In this document: piece after piece, positions 34,130 through 42,930 of the stretch
How the letters are laid out: every line of letters starts with the position of its first letter
Position numbering within the stretch: the stretch's first letter is position 1
Position numbers and translations under genes: made by a program
The notes under the pieces: generated by a model
Database searches by the model: none
What the model saw: the letters and a program-made list of their open reading frames with translations, nothing else
What the model was told of the DNA's origin: nothing
From: an uncultured Anaerolineales bacterium
GTDB taxonomy: Bacteria; Chloroflexota; Anaerolineae; Anaerolineales; UBA6663
Direction: 5' to 3'
NCBI GenBank assembly: GCA_937952305.1
Contig: CALFZO010000045.1
Location: forward strand, 1 to 52,007
DNA length: 52,007 nt

Positions 34130-35077
34130 TTGCCTGGTTTTCGAATAGGGAGCGTGCCCATTGCCGGGGACGTAGTCCAGGCGCCGATGCATCGGTACTC
34201 CGACTGGCCGTTCCGGTCGCTGTGCAGTGAGCTGGGTTCGGCGCTGAGTTATACCGAACTGGTCAAGGCGGAGTTTATCCTCAGCGCCTTCGAGCACATC
34301 CGGCCGCGCCTGCACTACACCGCAGCGGAGCGTCCGGTGGTCTTCCAGCTCTACGGCGCCGACCCGGCCGCGCTGCTGCAGGCCGCCCTGCGCGTTCAGG
34401 AACTGGCCCCCGACGTGATCGACATCAACCTGGGCTGCCCGGCCGGGTCGGTCACCGACCGCGGCGCCGGCGTGGCATTGATGCGCCGGCCGCTGCAGGT
34501 GGCCCGCATCTTCCGGCGCTTGAGCCAGGCCCTGACCGTGCCCGTAACCGGGAAGATCCGGCTGGGCTGGGACGCGGACCGCAACTACGCGCTGATCGCC
34601 CGGATCATCGAAGAGAATGGAGGCGCCGCTGTGGCTGTCCATGGGCGCACCCGGGAGCAGCTCTACAGCGGGCGGGCGGACTGGGACGCCATCGCCGAAG
34701 TGAAACAGCGGGTGAAGATCCCGGTCATCGGCAACGGCGATGTCCGAACCGTGGCCGATATTGAGCGGATGAAGCGGTCCACCGGTTGTGACGCCGTGAT
34801 GATCGGCCGCGCCGCGGTGGGCAACCCCTGGATCTTCGCCCGTCTTGACCAGGCGCAGGTCAGCGGGGCGATGGTGCTGGCGATGGTGCGCCGGCATCTG
34901 GAGCGCAGCCTGCTGTTTCACGGCGCGTCCAAGGGCTGGTTCTTCTTCCGCAAGCACGCCCTGCAATACCTGAAACTCCGCCAGCTGCCCCGCCGCGTCC
35001 GGACGGAGATCTACTTACAGGACGACGCACCCAGATTTCTGGCGTTGCTGGAGGCGCATTGCGCGGAAGCGGATTGA
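34130..35077 (+). CDS. tRNA-dihydrouridine synthase
   Basis: A 315-residue flavoenzyme with a TIM barrel that reduces uridines in tRNA to dihydrouridine. Signatures: APMHRYSDWPFR near the start (FMN-binding APM), INLGCPAGSVTDRGAGVALM with catalytic Cys103, TGKIRLGWD (Lys142), VHGRTREQLYSGRADW, and IGNGDVRT followed by MIGRAAVGNPWIF. The frame is open far upstream, but the protein family starts here. TTG 34130, four bases after GGGAGGG, gives the right length. An alternative start is a few codons downstream. It is a stand-alone housekeeping gene; DusB-like by length, though the exact paralogue is not assigned. Confidence 0.9.
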   Translation: MPGFRIGSVPIAGDVVQAPMHRYSDWPFRSLCSELGSALSYTELVKAEFILSAFEHIRPRLHYTAAERPVVFQLYGADPAALLQAALRVQELAPDVIDINLGCPAGSVTDRGAGVALMRRPLQVARIFRRLSQALTVPVTGKIRLGWDADRNYALIARIIEENGGAAVAVHGRTREQLYSGRADWDAIAEVKQRVKIPVIGNGDVRTVADIERMKRSTGCDAVMIGRAAVGNPWIFARLDQAQVSGAMVLAMVRRHLERSLLFHGASKGWFFFRKHALQYLKLRQLPRRVRTEIYLQDDAPRFLALLEAHCAEAD

Positions 35078-35261
35078 GGGAGATTGATCAGAGGGTGTTC
35101 CCGGTGCCGGCCGGGCTGGAGTGAAATCGCAGCCCACCGGCTGGCGACCGCCCGACCTGTCATGGCTGGCCGGCCCGGTTTGGCTCTGGCGTGAGCCGCC
35201 GGGCCGTCTTCGTCTCGCCGCGATCCCGGAAACCCGGTATTCGCTGCCGCCAGGCAGCATA

Positions 35262-36056
35262 TCACGAGTCCTGCGGCCAGGGCGCGCCGGTTTGCAGGGC
35301 CGTGGCATATTCCTGCAGCCGCTGGTCATCGTGCCCACGGATCTGGCCCAAGAAGGGAAAATCATCGGGTGTCACCGGGAGTTTCGCCACCGGCTGGACC
35401 GGCACCAGGCTGGCGAGTTGCGCGATATGGACCTGGCTGGAGCCAAAGGTCATGGGGGGCTGAGTGGCGAATGTGTCGCGCGGCAAGAGATAGACCGTGC
35501 CCGTTCGCCAAGGTTGAGCGGGCAGAGCCGATTGGCTGACGGAGAAGACGTAGAATGGGCCGTGCCCGGTGCCTGTTTCATCGATCAGGCGAATGCAAGC
35601 ATTGGTGATAGACAGCACCCGCTCGCGATCCACGACGGCAAAGAACATGGCCCACAGTGCGTCGGAAGCCGCGTAGATAGCCTTCTGATTGCCAAAGTCG
35701 TTGAGGTCTTTGGACTGGCGCGGCTCGAACAGGGCGATCTGGGGGTCCCCGGAACCGTGCAGGGCGAAGTTGTGGTGATCGGCCAGATGACACAGGAACT
35801 GCCACTTGGGCCAGGGCAGCGCATACTGGATAGTTGGGCAGTTGCCCAGGCGGAGAGTTGCCCTGAGCAACTCATCAAAAGCCGTCTGGGCCGCCGGATC
35901 GGCGTCCGAGCGGGGGCGGGTCAGCCAGTAATCCGGCAGCATCATCGATGAGGGCTCCTGGGAAAGCCGGCCAATCCATTGACCGAAGGGCAAGCGGAAC
36001 GGGCGCACAGGCCAAGTCACCGGCAATCCCGGGTGATTGTACACCTCAAAAGACAT
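35262..36056 (-). CDS. Conserved-looking protein of unknown function, coupled to acyltransferase
   Basis: A 264-residue soluble protein. The central part has FALHGSGDPQIALFEPRQS (about 96-114), GNQKAIYAASDALWAMFFAVVDR (about 121-143), and a beta-rich C-terminal half with VYLLPRDTF. The order HGS, PR, vYAaSD, A-x-FFA is reminiscent of ADP-ribosyltransferase or KptA-like folds, but the catalytic set is not clear and I do not assign an activity. Its ATG at 36056 overlaps the end of the acyltransferase gene by 11 bases, so the two are translated together. Confidence 0.7.
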   Translation of the reverse strand: MSFEVYNHPGLPVTWPVRPFRLPFGQWIGRLSQEPSSMMLPDYWLTRPRSDADPAAQTAFDELLRATLRLGNCPTIQYALPWPKWQFLCHLADHHNFALHGSGDPQIALFEPRQSKDLNDFGNQKAIYAASDALWAMFFAVVDRERVLSITNACIRLIDETGTGHGPFYVFSVSQSALPAQPWRTGTVYLLPRDTFATQPPMTFGSSQVHIAQLASLVPVQPVAKLPVTPDDFPFLGQIRGHDDQRLQEYATALQTGAPWPQDS

Positions 36057-37206
36057 CCCGCAACACGGGCCAACGGGTCAGGACCAAAGCGCCGGCTCCC
36101 CAGGCGGCGGCTGTGGTGAACAGGATCAGGAGCGCGGCCTCCAGAAATATCGGGATTTCGACAAACAACGCCATGTAGGCGGCGGGATACAAGATCAGCG
36201 GATGCACATAGTAAATCGCAAAGGCATTCCTCGCCAAACTGGACCAGAGCCAGGAGGGGCGATCGCCGAACCGCCGGAACAGGGCCAAACCCGCCATCAG
36301 CGCGGAGAGACAGAAGGCATTGAAGAGCGCTGCTTGCAGCAGCAACGGCGCTAGGCTGTTTCCGCTGGGCCAGTTGAGACGGAGCGCCAGATATGCCGCT
36401 CCGCTGGCCAACGCCAAGGGCAGCCACGGTGAAAGTGTCGGCCGATAGCCGTTCTCTCGCCACCAACCCGTTCGATCGGCATAAAGGCCCAGCCCGAAAT
36501 AGCCGAGATAGAGGCCCAAGCGAGCCGGCTGGAAAGAGAGCAGCTTCAGGGAGTTGATCCAGGTGTCGGCGGGGGCGACCAGGCTGCAGATCAGGAACCA
36601 GAGCGTCGTCGCGGCCCAGAACTTGGCAAACAGCGACCAGGTTGGCTGGGCGGCCTGGCGTTCAAGGTGCTGCCAGCGGGCACCGCTGTTGACGAAGCCG
36701 GTCAGCAGGGCAAAGAGAACCAGCAGGATACCGAGAAACCAATAGACCGATTGTTGAAAGTAGGGCCCCCAGAAATCGGTTTGCCAGAACTCGAGGTAGG
36801 GTTTGGCGCTGGCGCGCGTCACCGTGATGAGATAGGCCGTGAGGGGCGCCAGGCACACAACTCCAACCACCCAGGGCAGGGCGATGCGCGCCAGTTTCTG
36901 CCGGAAGAAGCGGGAAGGGCCATGGCGTTGGATGGATGAATAGGCAAAGAAGCCGGCGATAAAAAACAGGACTTGCATGTTGGGGACATCCAATCCCAAC
37001 ACGAGCAGGGTGAAGACCCGGCTGTTCCTGGGTTCAATGACATACCACCACTCGGGTGGAGAGGCCATATAGGTCATGCTGGCATGCAGCACGATCACGA
37101 GCACAATGATCATGGCGCGCAGATGATCCAGGAAATGCAGCCGACCGGCCGGGGCCAGGCGCTTGGCGGGGACAGCAGAAGTTGAGACCGAGGCAGATGA
37201 CGTCAT
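36046..37206 (-). CDS. Acyltransferase-3 family membrane protein
   Basis: A 386-residue protein with about 10 transmembrane helices. The start of the fold, RLHFLDHLRAMIIVLVIVLHASMTY, contains the conserved DxLR and membrane histidine of acyltransferase family 3 (OafA/OpgC/NolL type). The C-terminal SLARNAFAIYYVHPLILYPAAYM, with its YxxHP, is also typical. Such proteins O-acetylate or O-succinylate sugars of glycans, lipids or antibiotics. ATG 37206 is chosen; a TTG 14 codons upstream adds a low-complexity leader. It overlaps the following unknown gene by 11 bases. Confidence 0.88.
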   Translation of the reverse strand: MTSSASVSTSAVPAKRLAPAGRLHFLDHLRAMIIVLVIVLHASMTYMASPPEWWYVIEPRNSRVFTLLVLGLDVPNMQVLFFIAGFFAYSSIQRHGPSRFFRQKLARIALPWVVGVVCLAPLTAYLITVTRASAKPYLEFWQTDFWGPYFQQSVYWFLGILLVLFALLTGFVNSGARWQHLERQAAQPTWSLFAKFWAATTLWFLICSLVAPADTWINSLKLLSFQPARLGLYLGYFGLGLYADRTGWWRENGYRPTLSPWLPLALASGAAYLALRLNWPSGNSLAPLLLQAALFNAFCLSALMAGLALFRRFGDRPSWLWSSLARNAFAIYYVHPLILYPAAYMALFVEIPIFLEAALLILFTTAAAWGAGALVLTRWPVLRDVF

Positions 37207-37386
37207 GGTGTGGAGTCTTTGGTCACTGGGGCTGGGGGAGCCGGCCAACGGCGGATATCGCCCGCTCGCGCGGATCCGGATAGGTTTGGCCGCCTGCCCA
37301 AGCCCTGGCGACTGAGCGCGGCCGATTGAACAAGCGCGCGGCGTGAGGCGGGCGCCGACCGGGTTGGACGGCCATCTTTGCGCGAC

Positions 37387-37827
37387 CTATTCCCTCGCGG
37401 GCACTTCGTGTTCTTTGAAATGGCCGACCACCTCCAGACTCAATTGTCTGACCACCTTCTCGTTCTCGAAGGCGGCGTCCGGCAGCCCCTTCACAAAATC
37501 AATGAGGGCGTGCCTCATCGCCTCAAAAGCCGCAACGACTTGATCTTCGGCTAGCCCGGCTGCGTTGGCGACGGCTTCGGCGTTGAAGGCAGCCACGTTG
37601 TATTCGCTGGGGGGCGCGGTCGGGTCGGCCAAGTACCCTTCGATAGACTGAAGGCCGACCCGCCACCAGGCCGCAATGTGGGACAGCAAGTCGGCAAATC
37701 GGCTGTACCCCTGCTCAGCCAGGAAGGTGGCTTGTGACTCGGCTGGCAGACGGCGAAATCTCGGGACGTATTCCGCCCAGTCGTTTTGAAGAAATCTCAG
37801 AATTTCGTGTTGCGTAAGGGGCGCCAT
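37387..37827 (-). CDS. DinB/ClbS-like four-helix protein
   Basis: A 146-residue helical protein. It matches the DfsB/ClbS (DUF1706-like) branch of the DinB fold: LTQHEILRFLQNDWAEYVPRFRRLP near the start, the SRFADLLSHIAAWWRVGLQSIEGYL helix with the metal-type histidine, a short acidic/proline loop, and VGHFKEHE at the C-terminus. ATG 37827 gives the family length. An upstream in-frame ATG at 37872 is possible; neither has a strong ribosome site. ClbS-type proteins protect against genotoxic metabolites; whether this one does is unknown. Confidence 0.78.
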   Translation of the reverse strand: MAPLTQHEILRFLQNDWAEYVPRFRRLPAESQATFLAEQGYSRFADLLSHIAAWWRVGLQSIEGYLADPTAPPSEYNVAAFNAEAVANAAGLAEDQVVAAFEAMRHALIDFVKGLPDAAFENEKVVRQLSLEVVGHFKEHEVPARE

Positions 37828-37868
37828 GCCGAACACCGGTTGCTGCGGAAATGCCAATGGACTCAGGC

Positions 37869-38030
37869 TCATTCGACTGGATTGTAACCGAACAGCCATT
37901 GCTGCCAGGGCTGCTCTTGTCTTCTGAGCACCTCCTCGACTTGCACTGCGCTTACGCGCCTGCCCGTACTCGGGCGAGCAAGTGCATGTGTGGCCAGGAA
38001 AGCGACTAACTGCCACCCCCAGGGTTCAGC
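37869..38030 (-). pseudogene. Possible 3' relic of a lost gene
   Basis: The minus-strand reading ends VQVEEVLRRQEQPWQQWLFGYNPVE with its stop overlapping an ATG of the next frame (ATGA). The composition of the last about 50 residues looks protein-like, whereas the upstream reading passes into the AT-rich GntR promoter. It could be the tail of a deleted gene. Weak call. Confidence 0.25.
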
Positions 38031-38084
38031 CTGGTCTGGTCTGAATACACGTCGGCCGGAACACTTTAGAACATGGTTACATTG

Positions 38085-38113
38085 TTGACTCGCGAATGGA
38101 CATATGATATGAT
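38085..38113 (+). promoter_or_regulatory. Sigma70-type promoter of the GntR gene
   Basis: TTGACT (38085-38090), a 17-base spacer and TATGAT (38108-38113) form a near-consensus promoter. The whole 38080-38170 stretch is unusually AT-rich for this window. A second -10-like TATAAT is at 38151-38156. Confidence 0.8.
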
Positions 38114-38117
38114 GGTA

Positions 38118-38163
38118 TTGTGGTACGGCGGTCATACAAGTTATTGTGAATATAATAGACAAT
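38118..38163. promoter_or_regulatory. Candidate FadR-type operators before the GntR gene
   Basis: Two dyads lie between promoter and start codon. One is an imperfect TTGTGGTAC...GTCATACAA (38118-38139); the other is ATTGT-11-ACAAT (38143-38163). Their position suits autorepression by the GntR protein encoded 11 bases further on. Neither is an exact match to a known consensus. Confidence 0.45.
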
Positions 38164-38173
38164 GGGTTAAGAT

Positions 38174-38971
38174 ATGTCAGCCAACCATATCGGAACATTA
38201 CGCATCAAGCGCTCCAGCCTCTCGGATCAGGTGGCTGATCAGATTCAGCATCTCATCATCAAGGGAGGGCTGAAGCCAGGGGACAAGCTGCCGCCCGAGC
38301 GCGAACTAGCCGAGCAGTTGGGTGTCAGCCGAACAGTGATCCGTGAAGCTACTAAAACACTTCAGGAGCGTGGGCTTGTCCGGGTACTTACCGGCAGTGG
38401 CACCTACGCTACCAAGGTTGAGCCAGAATTAGTTTCGCAATCGATAGGGCTGTATGTCCGAGGCCATCGCCACGCCTTCCGTGACCTGCTGGAAATCCGC
38501 AAGTCGCTGGAGGTTGGGATTGCTGGTCTGGCTGCCCAACGCGCTAATCAGGCTCATGTTGAGCAGCTGGAGGCGGCCTTGCAGGAAATGCAGGCTGTTC
38601 TGCCCAAGGTTCATGACGCGGCCGCCAGCCTGGAGCTATTTGTCCGGTCCGACGTGTTGTTTCATCGGATCCTGGCTGAAGCCAGCGGTAATTCACTCCT
38701 GCCGCTCCTGTTAGCTCCGATCACCGATCTGCTAGCGGAGTTCAGCCGTGAGGCTTCCTCGCTGCCGGGCGCCCCGGAGAGCGCTGTGCACTACCACCAG
38801 ATTGTCCTGGAGTGTGTGCGCGCTCACGATGAGGCCCGGTGCCGCCAGGTCATGCATGACCATATGTCCCACGCCGAGGAACTGATCGAGCTCATGGAAG
38901 CTGGCAAATGGGACACCGACCTTTCGGTGCTCGGACAAGGCCCGCGCCGAGGTCCCGCCGATCCGGTGTAA
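38174..38971 (+). CDS. GntR-family regulator, FadR subfamily
   Basis: A 265-residue regulator. The winged HTH (about 12-80) contains LSDQVADQIQHLIIKGGLKPGDKLPPERELAEQLGVSRTVIREATKTLQERGLVRVLTGSGTY. The all-helical FCD ligand domain (about 95-245) contains LLEIRKSLEVGIAGLAAQRA, SDVLFHRILAEASGN and HYHQIVLECVRAHDEARCRQVMHDHM; the Asp/His residues are the usual metal-ligand set of FCD domains. Such regulators typically respond to organic acids or sugar acids. It heads the co-directional catabolic cluster that fills the rest of the window and very probably controls it. Confidence 0.93.
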   Translation: MSANHIGTLRIKRSSLSDQVADQIQHLIIKGGLKPGDKLPPERELAEQLGVSRTVIREATKTLQERGLVRVLTGSGTYATKVEPELVSQSIGLYVRGHRHAFRDLLEIRKSLEVGIAGLAAQRANQAHVEQLEAALQEMQAVLPKVHDAAASLELFVRSDVLFHRILAEASGNSLLPLLLAPITDLLAEFSREASSLPGAPESAVHYHQIVLECVRAHDEARCRQVMHDHMSHAEELIELMEAGKWDTDLSVLGQGPRRGPADPV

Positions 38972-39006
38972 CCCGCACCGCTGCCTGGCGTCCCTTCAAT
39001 CCGAAA

Positions 39007-39043
39007 CGGTGACCTCGGACGCGGAACGCCGCGCCGGTCACCG
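39007..39043 (+). repeat. Hairpin between GntR and aminotransferase genes
   Basis: CGGTGACC and GGTCACCG form a perfect 8-bp outer stem, with GCGG/CCGC and an AACG tetraloop nested inside. No T-run follows, so it may be an mRNA-processing or attenuation structure rather than a terminator. It could also serve as an operator. Confidence 0.45.
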
Positions 39044-39096
39044 GAGGCTCTTCATTCGCCCCGGTGCGTTTCCGGCGCTCAGAAAGCGAGACGGGG

Positions 39097-40455
39097 ATGT
39101 CGGTTTCTCTGGAGAAATTCGGCTCGGCGTCGCCCGCCGCAGCTCTGTCATCCGCTGCGCTGTTTGCACTGGCCCAGGACGTGCTGCCTGGGGGAGTCTG
39201 TGCCTCGGCCCGCGCCAATGCCGCGCTCGGGCGGCCCTTCTACGTCTCCAGGGGAAACGGGGCGCGCGTTATCGACGTCGAAGGGCGCGCCTACATCGAT
39301 CTCTGTGTCTCGCACGGCGCCGCCCTCCTCGGACACAACCACCCGGCTATCCGGGCCGCCGTCCAGGAGGCGTTAGAGCTTGGCGTTCTCTGCTCTTACG
39401 AAACCGCCTTCCACGCGCAACTTGCTCGCCGCATCATCGAACTCGTGCCCTGTGCAGAGATGGTCCGTTTTGCGGGTTCCGGCACCGAGACCATTATGCA
39501 TGCGCTGCGCCTGGCGCGAACCTATACCGGCCGCGAGAAGATCCTCAAGTTTGAAGGCCACTTTCACGGCTATTCGGACGGCATTTACTTCAGCTCGGCG
39601 CCGCCGCTCGCGCAGGCCGGCCCATTCGCGGCGCCGCACACCTTTGCCCAATCTACGGGCATGCCCAAAACACTGGCGGACACAGTGGTGGTCATCCCGT
39701 TCAATGATCCGGTCGCTCTGGAAGCCGCCTTCGCCAGGCATGGGGCTGAGGCCGCCGCGCTCATCTTGGAGCCCATCAACTATGACGCGGGCTGCATTGT
39801 GCCCGAGCCGGGGTTCCTGCCGCTTTGCCGCGAGCTGTGCGATCGCTTCGGCGTACTGCTTTTCTTTGATGAGGTGCTCACCGCTTTTCGAATGGCGCCG
39901 GGCGGAGCGCAGGAATACTTGGGCGTGACACCGGACTTATGTGTCCTGGGTAAGGCTTTGGGCGCCGGCATGCCGATCAGCGCTATTGCCGGCAAGCGCG
40001 ACCTCATGCTGCACTTTCGGCCAGTTGGCACGAGCGAACACAGCGGCACCTATCTGGCCCACCTGACGGCGGTCCTGGCGGCTTTGGCGGCGCTGGAGGA
40101 ATACGGCCGACCCGGCTTCTACCCGCGCTTGGAGGCGTTGGGGCAGCGGTTGTGCGCGGGGATTCAGACGCTGGCAGACGATCACGGCGTCCCGCTGCGG
40201 GTGCAGGCGGTCGGACCCCGGTTTGGCCTGTACTTTGGGCTGCGCGATCGAGTGACGCACTTCCGCGAGGCGGCCCGGCAGGATCACGCCATGTTGCTCG
40301 CATTCATCGCCGCCTGCTTTGAGCGAGGCGTCTACTTCCACGTTTCGCCCCACCATGGGATTTCGGCGGCTCACACCGAGGCCGACATCGACCAAGTGCT
40401 GCAGGCGGTAGATGGCGCCTTGACGGCAATGCGCGCAGCTGTTCCGCCTGGGTGA
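39097..40455 (+). CDS. Class III PLP aminotransferase, glutamate-1-semialdehyde aminomutase-like
   Basis: A 452-residue fold-type I PLP enzyme of the class III group closest in style to GSA aminomutase. VLPGGVCASAR near the start, VRFAGSGTETIMHALRLARTYTGR, the cofactor-contacting FEGHFHGYSDG, LILEPINYDAG, FFDEVLTAFR (Asp contacting pyridine N) and LGKALGAGMPISA with the PLP lysine at about 286 are all present. It lies in a transporter/catabolic cluster without other tetrapyrrole-synthesis genes, so it is probably not HemL but acts on an imported amino or keto compound. ATG 39097 (after GAGACGGGG) is chosen over an in-frame GTG at 39064. Confidence 0.88.
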   Translation: MSVSLEKFGSASPAAALSSAALFALAQDVLPGGVCASARANAALGRPFYVSRGNGARVIDVEGRAYIDLCVSHGAALLGHNHPAIRAAVQEALELGVLCSYETAFHAQLARRIIELVPCAEMVRFAGSGTETIMHALRLARTYTGREKILKFEGHFHGYSDGIYFSSAPPLAQAGPFAAPHTFAQSTGMPKTLADTVVVIPFNDPVALEAAFARHGAEAAALILEPINYDAGCIVPEPGFLPLCRELCDRFGVLLFFDEVLTAFRMAPGGAQEYLGVTPDLCVLGKALGAGMPISAIAGKRDLMLHFRPVGTSEHSGTYLAHLTAVLAALAALEEYGRPGFYPRLEALGQRLCAGIQTLADDHGVPLRVQAVGPRFGLYFGLRDRVTHFREAARQDHAMLLAFIAACFERGVYFHVSPHHGISAAHTEADIDQVLQAVDGALTAMRAAVPPG

Positions 40456-40480
40456 TAGACCACGTTCGGAGAGGCGCGGC

Positions 40481-41428
40481 GTGACCCAGATTGGACCGCA
40501 GATCCATCGGATTGAGAGTGTCTTTGACGGCCGATGGCTGGCGTCCTACCTGCTGGCTGGCCGCAGACCCTTGTTGGTGGACAGCGGGTTCGCCGTCACT
40601 CCGGAGACCGTGATCTGGCCCTATCTGGGTCAGATCGGTGTGCCCGTTGACCGACTGCGCTGGCTGGTCGTGACACATGCCTCGGGCGACCACTTCGGCG
40701 GCAATGGGGCGATTAAGCAGTCGGCGCCCCGGATCACTGTGATAGCGCACGCCGCGGACGCGGCTAGCATCGCCCAGCATACGACGTTTGTCGCCGAGCA
40801 CATCGACTTCCTGCGCGCGGAAGGCTACCCAGTGCCCGCCATATCTGTGGCGGACCCGGGCTTCCGGGCCCTCCATGGCGCGGAGACGTCAGTGGATTGG
40901 GTCGTACAAGGCGGCGAGAGCCTGGATCTGGGTGAAGGCTGGGAGGTAACGCTCGTCCATGCCCCCGGCCACACGCCCGGCCACCTAGTGGTATGGGATC
41001 CACGCCATCGGGTTCTCTTCGCGGGTGATGCGTTGATGGGGGATGGAATTCCGGATGTGGACGGACACCTGGTCATGCCGCCGCATTACTTCGACGTCGA
41101 GGCTTACCGGCGCACGTTGCAGACTGTCCGTGCGCTGTCACCCCAGCTGATCCTGGCCACGCACTATCCGCCAATCATGGGGGACGGCGTGGAGCGCTTT
41201 CTAGAGGCGAGCACCGCGTTTGTGGCGCGCTGTGAAGAGATCGTTGCCGACCTGCTGGCACAGCCGCAGCCCCAGCCAATCATCGCCGCCACTCTGGTGG
41301 CGCTCCGGCGCGCTCTGGGCATCCCGGGTGCCGATTATCAGTACAGTCTGCTTGCCCGGGCGCATTTGCGCAACCAGGGCGTGACGATGCCGCCGCCACC
41401 GGGCTGGCCCGCCGCCCTGTCTCGATAA
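40481..41428 (+). CDS. Metallo-beta-lactamase-fold hydrolase
   Basis: A 315-residue MBL-fold protein. The metal-binding motif reads THASGDHFGG (65-74): His66, Asp70 and His71 are kept but the second histidine of HxHxDH is serine. The other ligands are visible: HTPGH (His about 164), FAGDAL (Asp about 182) and ATHYPP (His about 227). One or both metal sites could still form. Families of this length cleave thioesters, lactones or phosphoesters. The start is GTG 40481 after GAGAGG. It is 25 bases after the aminotransferase gene and likely co-transcribed. Confidence 0.85.
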   Translation: MTQIGPQIHRIESVFDGRWLASYLLAGRRPLLVDSGFAVTPETVIWPYLGQIGVPVDRLRWLVVTHASGDHFGGNGAIKQSAPRITVIAHAADAASIAQHTTFVAEHIDFLRAEGYPVPAISVADPGFRALHGAETSVDWVVQGGESLDLGEGWEVTLVHAPGHTPGHLVVWDPRHRVLFAGDALMGDGIPDVDGHLVMPPHYFDVEAYRRTLQTVRALSPQLILATHYPPIMGDGVERFLEASTAFVARCEEIVADLLAQPQPQPIIAATLVALRRALGIPGADYQYSLLARAHLRNQGVTMPPPPGWPAALSR

Positions 41429-41594
41429 AACGAGACCACTGCCTGCCGGCGCCTGGCCGGTCATTGGATGCGGAATGGTCTGCTGAGACCGAGCCTGCCC
41501 AGAAAGGAGCTCGTGGTTATTGACGGAGCCTTCCACGGGACACTCGCTCACGCGTTCCGGATTCCTTTTCTTCCGTTGCAAGAGGAGATAAGAG

Positions 41595-42914
41595 ATGACA
41601 CGGCGACATCAGCCAAAGTCGATGATCGTGCTCGGTCTCACAACCATTCTCGCGATCATCCTGACCAGTTGTGGTACGGCCGCCACCCCCACCAGCGCGC
41701 CGCAACCGACCGCGGCCCCGGCGGAAAAAGTAACGATCACATGGTTCGAGCACTTGTCGACGGAATGGGGCAACGAGTGGTTCGACAAGGCTACGGCCGA
41801 TTTCGAGGCCGAGACCGGCATTCACGTGGAGCGCATTTCGGCTCCCTGGGGCGACCTGTGGCCCAAGATGACGACCTGGTCGCAGTCGGGCGAGATGCCC
41901 GACGTCTACGGCACCTGGGCGGGTTGGACCGCCGACCTGACTCAGTTCGGCGTCATGGCGGACCTAGAGCCGCTCATCCCGCAGTTGCCGGATTCGAACG
42001 AGTTTGTGGCCAACCAAGGGGCTATGTGGCCTGGGGTGGGTCGATTTGGCGGCCAGCTCGTCATGGTGCCCTGGTGGCTCCAGTCTTACGGGTTGTTCTA
42101 CAACAAGGAGGCGTTCGCCGAGAAAGGTTACCAGGTGCCGACGACCTGGGACGAACTCCGCGGTCTGCTGGAGCAGATCAAGGCGGACGGCGGCAATGGT
42201 CTGGAGATGACATGGGGCACGCCGGCCGATGCGGGCATCCACTTTACCTATCTGCAGTGGATGTGGCGGCTGCTGGGTGCTGGTGGGAGCCTTACCAATG
42301 ACCAGGGCAATCCGGCCTTTGATACGCCGGAAGGCAAGCTCGCCATGCAGTACTGGGCCGACCTGTACAATGATGGCTTGCTGATGCCCGGCAGTGAGGC
42401 CGCCACGGTGCAGCAGAACCGCGGTGACTTCTGCTCCGGCAAGACGCTTATGATCATCGACGGGCCGTGGATGGGCGCCACGTGTGGCACCATGAATGCC
42501 ACTTTCACTGTGGAGATGGCGCCAGGCCTGTGCGGCGAGAAGTCGTGCGGCAACGTCGTCTATCCCTGGTACTTCGCGATCGCCGAAAACTCGAAACACA
42601 AGGTCGAGGCCCTGAAGTTCATCGCTTACCTGACGAGCGACGCGGTGGGGCAGGACTTCTCCAAGACCTTCTCCATCTCGCTGGCAAATCCAGTGCGCTA
42701 CTCCGACGCTGATTACAAGAACGATCCGATTACGGGCAAGATGCAAGCGCTGTTGGGGACGGCGGGCAACCAGCCGCTCCCGCCTACGCTGCACGCGGAG
42801 TTGGTTCAAACTATGGTCGGTGAAGAGTGGCAGAGCGTTCTCTTCGGCAAACAGGATGTCGACGAAGCGCTCGCGAGCATCAAGACCAAGTGGCTCGCGA
42901 TTACGTCGAAATAG
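41595..42914 (+). CDS. ABC transporter substrate-binding lipoprotein (sugar type)
   Basis: A 439-residue family 1 solute-binding protein. The lipoprotein signal peptide has a basic N-region, hydrophobic core and lipobox LTSC (Cys26), followed by a Thr/Pro/Ala linker. The mature part has VTITWFEHLSTEWGNEWFDKATADFEAETGI, a typical oligosaccharide-binding N-terminus, and many surface tryptophans that usually line a sugar pocket. GAGGAG sits nine bases before ATG 41595. The two permease genes follow directly. No ATP-binding subunit is in the window, so a shared MsmX-type ATPase elsewhere is likely. Confidence 0.92.
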   Translation: MTRRHQPKSMIVLGLTTILAIILTSCGTAATPTSAPQPTAAPAEKVTITWFEHLSTEWGNEWFDKATADFEAETGIHVERISAPWGDLWPKMTTWSQSGEMPDVYGTWAGWTADLTQFGVMADLEPLIPQLPDSNEFVANQGAMWPGVGRFGGQLVMVPWWLQSYGLFYNKEAFAEKGYQVPTTWDELRGLLEQIKADGGNGLEMTWGTPADAGIHFTYLQWMWRLLGAGGSLTNDQGNPAFDTPEGKLAMQYWADLYNDGLLMPGSEAATVQQNRGDFCSGKTLMIIDGPWMGATCGTMNATFTVEMAPGLCGEKSCGNVVYPWYFAIAENSKHKVEALKFIAYLTSDAVGQDFSKTFSISLANPVRYSDADYKNDPITGKMQALLGTAGNQPLPPTLHAELVQTMVGEEWQSVLFGKQDVDEALASIKTKWLAITSK

Positions 42915-42930
42915 CAACCGGAGACGGGCG

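Noticed and set aside
38972..39096. Cobalamin riboswitch before the corrinoid-containing cluster
   Set aside because: No B12-box sequence or multi-stem architecture is visible; only a simple hairpin.
39097..40455. Assignment as hemL for tetrapyrrole synthesis
   Set aside because: Context is a transporter/catabolic cluster with a GntR regulator and no heme genes; only the family-level call is kept.
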